From assembly GCA_031421935.1 (NCBI GenBank), contig JANOPQ010000189.1, forward strand, positions 1 to 35,572: a DNA stretch of 35,572 nt. Reading direction: 5' to 3'. Under the pieces are notes generated by a model. The model was given only the letters and a program-made list of their open reading frames with translations, searched no databases and was not told where the DNA came from. Source of the stretch: JAJTFW01 sp031421935 (GTDB lineage Bacteria > Bacteroidota > Bacteroidia > AKYH767-A > OLB10). A program made the translations under genes and the position numbers. Shown piece after piece: positions 7,263-14,407 of the stretch (the first letter of the stretch is position 1; each line of letters opens with the position of its first letter).

Positions 7263-8846
7263 TTAGAATCCTAACCCTATCGCAAAACCATTAACAACTT
7301 CATTCCCTAAACTGCCTGTTTTATAGGCATAACCTGTTGAAGTATTAATTCTGTAAATGTTGGTTTTGTAGCCTGATTTAAATACAGCATAAGCATTGTT
7401 ACTTGTTCCGCCAATATCAAAACCATTTTCAGCTGGAATGTCAACGCCTAAGTTTCCAACTAAAACAACTGTGCCAGCATTGGGTGGGTTTACCTGATAG
7501 AGCTTATTATTATTGTGATCAATCGCAAAGAGTGTAGTAGCGGTTGTACCTGCAAAATTGTTTGTATAAGCAGCCGCTGTTATTGCTGGTGAACCAGGAT
7601 TCAAACTGCTATCTACTGTTACAATACCATCATTTGGATTAACTCTTCTATTCGCGCCAGTGTTGCTAACAATACGAATGCGATCCACCAAAGGGTTAAA
7701 ATCGAAACCAAAGGTGGTGCCCGGTATAGCTGCACTCAATGCAAAAGCAAGAGTAGCTAATCCTGATGATGAGTTGATGGTGTAAAGATTATTGTTACTA
7801 CCAAGTGCATACAACTGTCCATTAATCGGACGCATATCCAGCCCTTTAATAGTTTCACCTGCTTGAAGACCGGTAATTGGTTTTGTTATAGTAGCGCTTG
7901 AAGAACCACCGCCGTAGCTTCCACCATAACCACTGGATTGGAGTCCAAAGATTAATAAATTATTCGTTGAAGTAACTGCATAAGCAACCGAAGAAGTAGG
8001 TATTGCAATAGCAGTGTAATTAGTAGAAAAAGACGCTTTAACGTCGGCATCACCTGTAGCTAGATCTACTTCAAATAAAGTAGAAACATTATTTACTTTA
8101 AAAATACCTAATGCATTTCCTTTGGGAGAAATGTCGAAGCCGCCTTCACCCTGCACATCTAAATTTAATGCACCTATGGTTACCAACGTTCCTGCATTAG
8201 GAGGATCTTGTTTATATAGTTTATCAGAAACTGGGTCAATATCATATAATGTAGTGGTGGTTGATCCAGCAAAATTATTAGAATAAGCAACTGCAGAAAT
8301 CATGGCACCTGCCATTCCGTTAATACTACCATCTGTTGCTGCTAATGCACCGGTTTCAGGGTTCAATCTAAAATTTTGTCCTGTGTTTGTCACTACTCTG
8401 ATGCGGTCAACAGTTGGATTAAAATCAAATGCTGCAATGGTACCATTAAGTGCGGGAGTGAAAGGGGTTGCACCAATCATTCTCGCAGCACCTGTCATCG
8501 GATTTATAACATAAAGACGGCTCGTACTTCCTAATCCATACAGCTGACCCGTGGCAGGACGAAAATCGATTGCTAGTATCGCTTCACCGGATTGCAAGCC
8601 GCTAATCGTTGCTGAGTTGGTAGGCGATGGCGAATTGTGATTACAGCTATTCGAATTGAACTTGTCAAGTTGAGTCCCATTGGCTAATGCATAGAAGTCG
8701 GTATTCGATCTTCCCCAACCGCCATGACGTTGACTTTCTGACGTTGTTGACGTTGGTGCTGCTTCTTCTGACAGGTCTTTTTTACAGGATGAAACTGTAA
8801 TCATGAGGAGGCTTGCTCCCAGAGCGTAATTAATGAATTTTTTCAT
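7263..8846 (-). CDS. Lipoprotein with two DUF4394 units
   Basis: A 527-residue exported lipoprotein. The N-terminus MKKFINYALGASLLMITVSS ends in a lipobox with Cys21, followed by KKD, so it is probably anchored in a membrane facing the periplasm or outside. The rest is two copies, about 240 residues apart, of a DUF4394 domain. Each contains GLQ.GE (substrate-like turn), a segment on 'GQLYALGS' type repeats, and a strongly conserved FDFNP.VDRIR.V block (about 138-147 and 379-388). A Gly/Ser-rich linker (YGGSYGGGSSS) joins the units. The repeating short beta motifs suggest a beta-propeller-like fold; that is inference. The function of DUF4394 is not known. It is monocistronic: a bidirectional terminator follows it and the divergent toxin-antitoxin pair lies upstream. 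Confidence 0.85.
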   Translation of the reverse strand: MKKFINYALGASLLMITVSSCKKDLSEEAAPTSTTSESQRHGGWGRSNTDFYALANGTQLDKFNSNSCNHNSPSPTNSATISGLQSGEAILAIDFRPATGQLYGLGSTSRLYVINPMTGAARMIGATPFTPALNGTIAAFDFNPTVDRIRVVTNTGQNFRLNPETGALAATDGSINGMAGAMISAVAYSNNFAGSTTTTLYDIDPVSDKLYKQDPPNAGTLVTIGALNLDVQGEGGFDISPKGNALGIFKVNNVSTLFEVDLATGDADVKASFSTNYTAIAIPTSSVAYAVTSTNNLLIFGLQSSGYGGSYGGGSSSATITKPITGLQAGETIKGLDMRPINGQLYALGSNNNLYTINSSSGLATLAFALSAAIPGTTFGFDFNPLVDRIRIVSNTGANRRVNPNDGIVTVDSSLNPGSPAITAAAYTNNFAGTTATTLFAIDHNNNKLYQVNPPNAGTVVLVGNLGVDIPAENGFDIGGTSNNAYAVFKSGYKTNIYRINTSTGYAYKTGSLGNEVVNGFAIGLGF

Positions 8847-8959
8847 GAGCTTTTAATTTTAAGGTTAGTGGTTGTTTAAAAACCTGGTTTAGGATTTTAT
8901 AAAATAATCTACGGTGAAAAATAAAGTTTGGATTTAGCAACTATAAAAATAGGTGTAAG

Positions 8960-9012
8960 TTGTTGGTCGAGAGGCTTCGGGATTGGATGGTGGGTATCGT
9001 TATGTTTGCACT
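8960..9012 (+). repeat. Degenerate dispersed repeat, copy B
   Basis: Second copy of the element at 6734-6785, same orientation, in the spacer between the DUF4394 gene and the toxin-antitoxin pair. Shared blocks include TGTTGGT, CGAGA, GGATTGGAT or CGATTGGAT, and TGCA. It has no coding potential that I can see. Confidence 0.4.
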
Positions 9013-9052
9013 GATATGTGTTGGGTGTTTAAAAAAATATTAACTTGCGACC

Positions 9053-9343
9053 ATGTTGACAAAATTGGAAATCGAGAGTAAATTACAAGCAATTAAACCA
9101 GTGCTTATTGACAAATTTCATGTAAGTACTATTGGTTATTTTGGTTCCTACTCAACTGGACAACAAAACGAACAAAGCGACCTAGATTTGTTAGTTGAGT
9201 TTTCACAACCAGTTGGTTGGGAGTTTTTTACTTTAGAACGCTACTTAGAACAAACCATGGGACTTCGTGTGGATTTGGTGACCCACAATTCCTTGAAAGA
9301 ACAAATCAAAGAATCAATCCTTAATCAAGTTCAATATATTTGA
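9053..9343 (+). CDS. mntA: MntA-like nucleotidyltransferase antitoxin
   Basis: A 96-residue minimal nucleotidyltransferase. The catalytic signature is intact: Gly31-Ser32, ten residues, then Asp43-x-Asp45 (GS-x10-DxD), inside FGSYSTGQQNEQSDLDLLVE. In studied MntA-HepT pairs the MNT protein inactivates the HEPN toxin by adding AMP to a Tyr near its active site; both this motif and the partner's Tyr are present here, so that mechanism is likely. The stop codon overlaps the start of the next gene (TTGA, 9340-9343), so the two are translated together, antitoxin first. No clear promoter was found. Substrate nucleotide and activity are inferred from the family. Confidence 0.88.
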   Translation: MLTKLEIESKLQAIKPVLIDKFHVSTIGYFGSYSTGQQNEQSDLDLLVEFSQPVGWEFFTLERYLEQTMGLRVDLVTHNSLKEQIKESILNQVQYI

Positions 9344-9696
9344 AACCGAGCGACAGAGACCCCATTTTATATTTATCTGACATTATTCTTTCCATGGAAA
9401 GGGTGAAAGAATATATTGCCGGGATTGACTTTCAACATTTCAAATGGGACTACAAAACTGTTGATGCAGTTATACGAAATTTTGAAATCATTGGTGAGGC
9501 AACTAAAAATCTACCAGTGGATATAAAAGGCAAATACCCTTCAATACCGTGGGATGAAATGTATCGTTTAAGAAACAGAATTAGCCACGAGTATTTTGGT
9601 GTGGATTATGAAATTATTTGGGACATAGCAACAAGACATTTACCAGTTAACTACGAGGACGTAAAAACAGTATTAAAAGATTTACAGCAGAAGTAA
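9340..9696 (+). CDS. hepT: HepT-like HEPN toxin ribonuclease (DUF86)
   Basis: A 118-residue all-helical HEPN-domain protein of the DUF86/HepT group. The RNase motif R-x4-H-x-Y is present as RNRISHEY (Arg78, His83, Tyr85); the Tyr is the residue modified by the partner in characterised systems. The start is TTG at 9340, overlapping the antitoxin stop by four bases. The residues after it (KPSDRDPILYLSDIILSMERV) align with the usual first helix of the family, whereas the next in-frame ATG (9394) would remove that helix, so TTG is preferred. The weak start codon and overlap would keep toxin output below antitoxin output. The full length and intact motif suggest a working system, for example in plasmid/phage defence or growth control; that role is inference. 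Confidence 0.88.
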   Translation: MKPSDRDPILYLSDIILSMERVKEYIAGIDFQHFKWDYKTVDAVIRNFEIIGEATKNLPVDIKGKYPSIPWDEMYRLRNRISHEYFGVDYEIIWDIATRHLPVNYEDVKTVLKDLQQK

Positions 9697-9718
9697 TAGT
9701 AACGTAGCAAGTCACAGC

Positions 9719-9760
9719 ATCCAACATCTAACATCTAACAACTAACATCCAACATCCAAC
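9719..9760 (+). repeat. Heptad array 3, abutting the nupC start codon
   Basis: Six exact 7-base units, ATCCAAC, ATCTAAC, ATCTAAC, AACTAAC, ATCCAAC and ATCCAAC, fill the space up to the transporter ATG. The gene itself opens ATGGAAC, which would be a seventh unit. This leaves no room for a purine-rich ribosome binding site. Confidence 0.75.
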
Positions 9761-11023
9761 ATGGAACGTTTCACAGGTTTAATTGGAATCGTATTAATTC
9801 TCGGATTAGCCGTCTTAGCTAGTAATAATAGAAAAGCAATAAATATTCGTTTAGTATTAAGCGGATTGATGCTCCAGCTTTTTATCGCTATCCTGGTGTT
9901 GAAAATTCCTCCTGTCACTGCTTTTTTCCAAACGATTGGTCATGGTATGGAGAAAATCGAAATGTTCGCTCGCAACGGTGCCGCTTTTGTGTATGGTGGA
10001 TTAGCCGCTGTACAATTTGATGGCACGGTTGCAAATTATGCTGCTGGTGGATTTGTTTTCGCACTCAATGTTACCGCTACCATTATTTTAGTTTGTGTAT
10101 TAGTTGCGATTTTATATCACGCAGGAATTATGCAAAAAGTAATTTCTGTAATTGCAAAGGCAATGAATTTTATAATGCGTGTAAGTGGTGCAGAAGCATT
10201 GAGTAATGTTGCCAGCGCTTTCGTCGGACAAGTAGAAGCACAAGTAATGATTCGTCCTTACCTCGCAGGGATGACACAAAGTGAACTGCTCGCCAGTATG
10301 AGTGGAAGTTTAGCTTGTATTGCAGGAGGAATTCTGGTGGTGTATGTAAACATGGGAGCTGCTGCCGGACTTGATCTCGCACCTAAATTAATTGCTGCAA
10401 GTTTGATGGCTGCACCGGGAGCACTTATTATTTCCAAAATTGTTTTTCCGGAAACTAAAGAAAGTGAAACCATGGGCGATGTGAAACTCGAAGTGAAAAG
10501 TCCTTACATCAATGTCGTAGATGCAATTTCACACGGCGCTGGTGATGGATTTAAAATTGCCATGAATGTGATCGCGATGTTGATTGGATTTATTGCGTTG
10601 ATTTCTTTGATTGATTGGTCGCTGATAAAAATTGCACATATCTTCAATCCTGATTTTGATTTATCACTGAACTGGATCTTCGGAAAAATATTTTATCCGA
10701 TGGCATGGGCGATGGGAGTACCCGTTGCAGATGTGAACAATGTAGCTACCTTGCTCGGACAAAAATTGACCATTAACGAATTCGTTGCTTTCCAAAATTT
10801 AGCAAATAAATCAGTACCCATCATCACTGAAAAAGGATTGCTTATTGTGTCGATTGCCATCTGCGGTTTCGCAAATTTCTCAAGCGTAGGAATGCAAATT
10901 GGAGGCATTGGTGAATTAGCTCCCGGCCGTCGCGGCGACTTAGCCCGACTCGGACTCAAAGCCCTCTTCTGTGGCACCCTAGCCTCGTACCTAAGCGCCA
11001 CCATTGCCGGCATCATCGTGTAA
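9761..11023 (+). CDS. nupC: Concentrative nucleoside transporter (CNT/NupC family)
   Basis: A 420-residue inner-membrane protein that imports nucleosides by cation symport. Many hydrophobic segments run the whole length. Family blocks are seen at GQVEAQVMIRPYL (from Gly156, including the substrate-site Glu159), at SGSLACIAGGILVVYV just after, and at NFSSVGMQIGGIGELAP (about 371-387) followed by RRGDLARLG. In the first block most family members have GQTEAP; here Thr and Pro are replaced by Val and Gln. The ATG is the first Met after a heptad array and gives a normal first membrane helix. It appears to be transcribed alone. The ion (proton or sodium) and nucleoside preference cannot be read from the sequence. 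Confidence 0.92.
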   Translation: MERFTGLIGIVLILGLAVLASNNRKAINIRLVLSGLMLQLFIAILVLKIPPVTAFFQTIGHGMEKIEMFARNGAAFVYGGLAAVQFDGTVANYAAGGFVFALNVTATIILVCVLVAILYHAGIMQKVISVIAKAMNFIMRVSGAEALSNVASAFVGQVEAQVMIRPYLAGMTQSELLASMSGSLACIAGGILVVYVNMGAAAGLDLAPKLIAASLMAAPGALIISKIVFPETKESETMGDVKLEVKSPYINVVDAISHGAGDGFKIAMNVIAMLIGFIALISLIDWSLIKIAHIFNPDFDLSLNWIFGKIFYPMAWAMGVPVADVNNVATLLGQKLTINEFVAFQNLANKSVPIITEKGLLIVSIAICGFANFSSVGMQIGGIGELAPGRRGDLARLGLKALFCGTLASYLSATIAGIIV

Positions 11024-11063
11024 TGAATTGCAAATTGGTAAATTGGTGAATTGGTGGATTTGT
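11024..11063 (+). repeat. Octad array after nupC
   Basis: Five 8-base units directly after the transporter stop codon: TGAATTGC, AAATTGGT, AAATTGGT, GAATTGGT and GGATTTGT. Same style as the heptad arrays but with a different word and period. Confidence 0.6.
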
Positions 11064-11125
11064 AAGGCGAAGACTTGCGACATGTTTTTTGTGTATTATA
11101 GCTATTTAGCGCACGCATCTGCGAA

Positions 11126-11180
11126 TCAGCGTATTCGTAAAATTCGTAATTCGTACATTCGTATTGATTCGTAATTCGTA
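11126..11180 (+). repeat. Irregular ATTCGTA repeat tract
   Basis: The word ATTCGTA recurs about six times with spacers of one to six bases in the non-coding gap between the transporter and the S46 peptidase gene. I see no gene in it. Confidence 0.5.
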
Positions 11181-11277
11181 ACCTTTTTTAGACCAACCCC
11201 CCTTTTTCCTCGACCAACCGATGTACGTCGAAAGGGTTAAATCCTTTACTTTGCAAATAGTATAAATAAAAAAGATA

Positions 11278-13452
11278 ATGAAGAAAAAATTAATTGGTCT
11301 GTTGCTAGTTCTAGCGATTGGTTTCGGACAACAGGCTCGTGCCGATGAAGGTATGTGGCCTCTGTTCTTGATTTCACAGTTGCAGGATTCGATGCAAGCT
11401 CGTGGTTTGAAACTTACTGCTGAGGATATTTACAGTATCAACAAAGCGTGCATTAAGGATGCAATCGTGCGTTTGATGAGTAAGCAAAATCGGATGTTCT
11501 GTACTGGGGAAATCATTTCTCAAGAAGGATTGTTTTTAACAAATCATCATTGTGGTTATGGAGCGATTCAAGAGCTAAGCACCAATGAAGATAATATTTT
11601 AACAAACGGTTTCTGGGCGAAGTCTCAAGCAGAAGAGCGCCCAGCTAGTTTTAATATTGGATTGCTTTCTAAAATTGAAGATGTTACTTCAATGATCATG
11701 GATAGTCTTCCAACAGGTGACGATGAATCAGCTCGTTCTAAAGCGGCTGCCGCCATGGTGAAATCAGTTGCTGCCAAATTAAAAGAAGCACTCGGTGATG
11801 ATAAGGATATGTACGTGATTGAAGTAGTTCCTTTCTGGAGCGGCAATCGTTACATGGCGATGTATTACGAAGTGTTTACAGATATTCGATTAGTAGGTAC
11901 GCCTCCTGAGAATATCGGAAAATTTGGTGGTGAAACCGATAACTGGGAGTGGCCACGTCATACTTGTGACATTAGTCTTTTTAGAATTTATGCGGGTGCA
12001 AATAATAAGCCTGCAAAATTCGATAAAGCGAATAAGCCTTATGCACCCAAGTATTTTTTCCCAATCAATATTCAAGGTCCGCAAGAAAAAAGTTATGCGA
12101 TGATTCTTGGTTATCCAGGCCGTACACAACGTAGTACTTTTAGCGAAGGAATTAAATTCTATTCTGAAAAAGAACGCCCAATGCGTGTGAAAGTACGTCG
12201 TGATATTCTTGATATCTATGAATCCTATATGCACAAGGATCCAAAAATTAAATTGATGTATGCTGATAAGTATGCAGGACTCAGTAACTACTGGAAAAAA
12301 TTCATGGGCGAAGCAAGTGCTCTAAAGAAGTTGAATATCTACGATCGTAGAAAAGCAGAAGAAAATAAGTTTGCTGCTTGGGTGAAGAATACCAACAATA
12401 CAAAATATGCTAACGTAATTAATAATTACAATGAAGCTTATACGGAAGTAGCTAAAGTGGGAATGTTTGGCGTGTATCTTCAAGATGGAATTAGCAATTC
12501 ACAGCCGATGAATTTTGCAATGGCAGCTGCAGCTCTTGAACCATTAATGATGGATAAAACGAAGAAGGATGAGGTGAAGAAAGCTGCAGAAGAAATGGCA
12601 GCTGATTTAGATAAAGACTTCAAAGAATTTTATGAGCCAATCGAGAAAAAAGTATTAGCCTCTGTGTTGATGCACTTAGTAGAGGACTTAGATAATGCAG
12701 CATTGCCAAAAAGCTTAACAGATTTGGCTGCGAAGCATAATAAGGATTACAACGCCATGGCGGAAGCAATGTGGAAGAAGTCTGTTTTTGTAAGCCAAGA
12801 AAAAATGGCTAAATTTTTAAAGTCACCTTCTTTAAAGAAATTGCAAAAGGATCCAATCTATGCAGTAGCGAATGGTTATCTAACAGAGGTGACGAAGAAA
12901 ATGCAACCTCAGATGATGAAGTTAAATGGTCAGCTTGGAAAAGCAAATCGTTTGTATCAAGCAGGTATTTTGGAGATGAGTCCCAATGCACTTAATAATC
13001 CAGATGCGAATGGAACCATGCGTATGACTTACGGACGTGTGTTACCTTACAATGGAAAGGATGCAACTTTCTTTAAAGAATTTACAACTTCTCGTGGTGT
13101 TATCGAAAAATATACGCCTGGTGATGTAGAATTTGACGCTCCTGCAAAACTGATCGACATGATGAAGAAAAAGGATTTTGGTCAGTATGCGGATAAGGAT
13201 GGTGAGTTGCATATTTGTTTCTTGACCGATAACGATATAACTGGAGGAAATTCCGGAAGTCCTGTTATCAATGGTAACGGTGAACTCATCGGAACAGCGT
13301 TTGATGGTAACTGGGAAGCTATCGCAAGTGATTTTGCTTTCGAACCCGAATTCCAACGTACCATTTGTGTGGATATTCGTTACTCTTTATTTATCCTCGA
13401 TAAATTCGGAGGTGCAAGCCATCTGTTGAAAGAAATGAAAATTATTCGTTAA
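11278..13452 (+). CDS. dpp7: S46 family dipeptidyl-peptidase, DPP7-like
   Basis: A 724-residue exported serine peptidase of family S46, which removes dipeptides from the N-terminus of peptides in the periplasm. A signal peptide (about 1-22, ending QARA) is followed by the chymotrypsin-like domain. The catalytic His lies in NHHCGYG (89-95), Asp231 lies in RHTCDISLFR, and Ser659 lies in GNSGSPV. The S1 pocket position just after 'FD' is Gly677 (FDGNWEA). DPP7 enzymes have Gly there and prefer hydrophobic or uncharged P1 residues; DPP11 enzymes have Arg and prefer Asp/Glu. So the call is DPP7-like. An oddity is Cys where relatives usually have Gly just before the catalytic Asp. A one-mismatch -7 element (TTACTTTG, 11246-11253) lies 24 bases upstream, and an intrinsic terminator follows. 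Confidence 0.93.
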   Translation: MKKKLIGLLLVLAIGFGQQARADEGMWPLFLISQLQDSMQARGLKLTAEDIYSINKACIKDAIVRLMSKQNRMFCTGEIISQEGLFLTNHHCGYGAIQELSTNEDNILTNGFWAKSQAEERPASFNIGLLSKIEDVTSMIMDSLPTGDDESARSKAAAAMVKSVAAKLKEALGDDKDMYVIEVVPFWSGNRYMAMYYEVFTDIRLVGTPPENIGKFGGETDNWEWPRHTCDISLFRIYAGANNKPAKFDKANKPYAPKYFFPINIQGPQEKSYAMILGYPGRTQRSTFSEGIKFYSEKERPMRVKVRRDILDIYESYMHKDPKIKLMYADKYAGLSNYWKKFMGEASALKKLNIYDRRKAEENKFAAWVKNTNNTKYANVINNYNEAYTEVAKVGMFGVYLQDGISNSQPMNFAMAAAALEPLMMDKTKKDEVKKAAEEMAADLDKDFKEFYEPIEKKVLASVLMHLVEDLDNAALPKSLTDLAAKHNKDYNAMAEAMWKKSVFVSQEKMAKFLKSPSLKKLQKDPIYAVANGYLTEVTKKMQPQMMKLNGQLGKANRLYQAGILEMSPNALNNPDANGTMRMTYGRVLPYNGKDATFFKEFTTSRGVIEKYTPGDVEFDAPAKLIDMMKKKDFGQYADKDGELHICFLTDNDITGGNSGSPVINGNGELIGTAFDGNWEAIASDFAFEPEFQRTICVDIRYSLFILDKFGGASHLLKEMKIIR

Positions 13453-13492
13453 GAATTTAAAAAACTGTTTAACAGTAATAATTGAATGCTTG

Positions 13493-13526
13493 GCCTCATC
13501 TTTTTCGGAAGATGGGGCTTTTTTTT
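13493..13526 (+). terminator. Intrinsic terminator of the S46 peptidase gene
   Basis: GCCTCATCTT and AAGATGGGGC pair with one T-G mismatch around a short TTTCGG loop (13493-13518), then eight T. It lies about 40 bases after the stop codon. Confidence 0.85.
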
Positions 13527-13563
13527 GCAGCTAAAATCAACATCCACCCTCGACTCTTTTACA

Positions 13564-13571
13564 TATATTTG
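13564..13571 (+). promoter_or_regulatory. Putative -7 element for the carbonic anhydrase gene
   Basis: TATATTTG matches the TAnnTTTG consensus exactly, 64 bases before the ATG and after the preceding terminator. No TTG lies at the expected -33 distance, so this is weaker than the rimP promoter. Confidence 0.45.
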
Positions 13572-13635
13572 AGCAAATGAAATTGATTTCATTGGTTACA
13601 CTTAGAATTTCAATAACATTAAATAAATTTGAAGA

Positions 13636-14271
13636 ATGAATACACTTAGTCGCTTATTGCAGGATAATAAATCTTGGTCTAAAAAAATGATGGAAAACGA
13701 ACCCGATTTTTTTAGTAAGTTATTAAATGTGCAACATCCTGAATTTTTGTGGATCGGTTGTTCTGATAGTCGAGTTCCTCCCGATGTAATTACGCAAACT
13801 AGACCTGGAGAAATTTTTATCCATCGCAACATTGCCAACATGGTCGTGCATACCGATCTTAATATGCTAAGTGTTTTGCAGTATGCGGTAGAGGTATTAA
13901 AAGTGAAACATGTCATTGTATGCGGACATTATGGTTGTGGGGGTGTAAAAGCCGCCATGACGAATCATAGCATGGGACTTATCAATAAATGGCTACGTAA
14001 CATTAAAGATGTTTATCGCTATCATCAAGACGAAATAGAATTGTTAAAGGAAGAAGATTTAAAATTGAATCGACTCATCGAATTGAATGTAGTGGAGCAG
14101 GTTATGAATCTTGCAAAAACATCCATCATTCAAAAGTCATGGCTTCACGAAAAAGGGCCACATTTACATGGATGGGTGTATGATTTGCATGATGGAATCA
14201 TCCGACCTCAAGTACATATGCCGCCAGGTTCTCCTTTAGATCATCCTATTTTTGAATACGATAATTTGTAG
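13636..14271 (+). CDS. can: Beta-class carbonic anhydrase
   Basis: A 211-residue cytoplasmic zinc enzyme interconverting carbon dioxide and bicarbonate. The zinc ligands and the Asp-Arg pair are all present: Cys42, Asp44 and Arg46 in GCSDSRVPPD, and His98 and Cys101 in CGHYGCGG. These fall at the same residue numbers as in Escherichia coli Can, and the length is similar. No signal peptide is seen. The gene stands alone between two terminators, with a -7-like element at 13564. It probably supplies bicarbonate for carboxylases. The call is secure; only the gene symbol is by analogy. Confidence 0.95.
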   Translation: MNTLSRLLQDNKSWSKKMMENEPDFFSKLLNVQHPEFLWIGCSDSRVPPDVITQTRPGEIFIHRNIANMVVHTDLNMLSVLQYAVEVLKVKHVIVCGHYGCGGVKAAMTNHSMGLINKWLRNIKDVYRYHQDEIELLKEEDLKLNRLIELNVVEQVMNLAKTSIIQKSWLHEKGPHLHGWVYDLHDGIIRPQVHMPPGSPLDHPIFEYDNL

Positions 14272-14340
14272 TAAGCAGTTATAGATATCGCGTAAATGTT
14301 ATTTTTATATTGTACTCATCAACTAGGTAAAAAATCGAAA

Positions 14341-14373
14341 TAAAAAAACCCCGCCTTCATAGAAGACGAGGTT
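14341..14373. terminator. Terminator between convergent genes
   Basis: Imperfect stem with arms AACC-CG-CTTC and GAAG-CG-GGTT (14347-14373, two C-A mismatches), with seven A on the left (a U tract for the minus strand) and four T on the right. It sits between the carbonic anhydrase stop and the stop of the minus-strand DUF4397 gene and probably serves the latter best. Confidence 0.65.
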
Positions 14374-14407
14374 TTCAACTTAACTAATAATCGTTTTGGC
14401 TTTCCGA

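Noticed and set aside
6676..11180. Heptad and octad arrays as a CRISPR array
   Set aside because: Units are 7-8 bases with no spacers and there are no cas genes.
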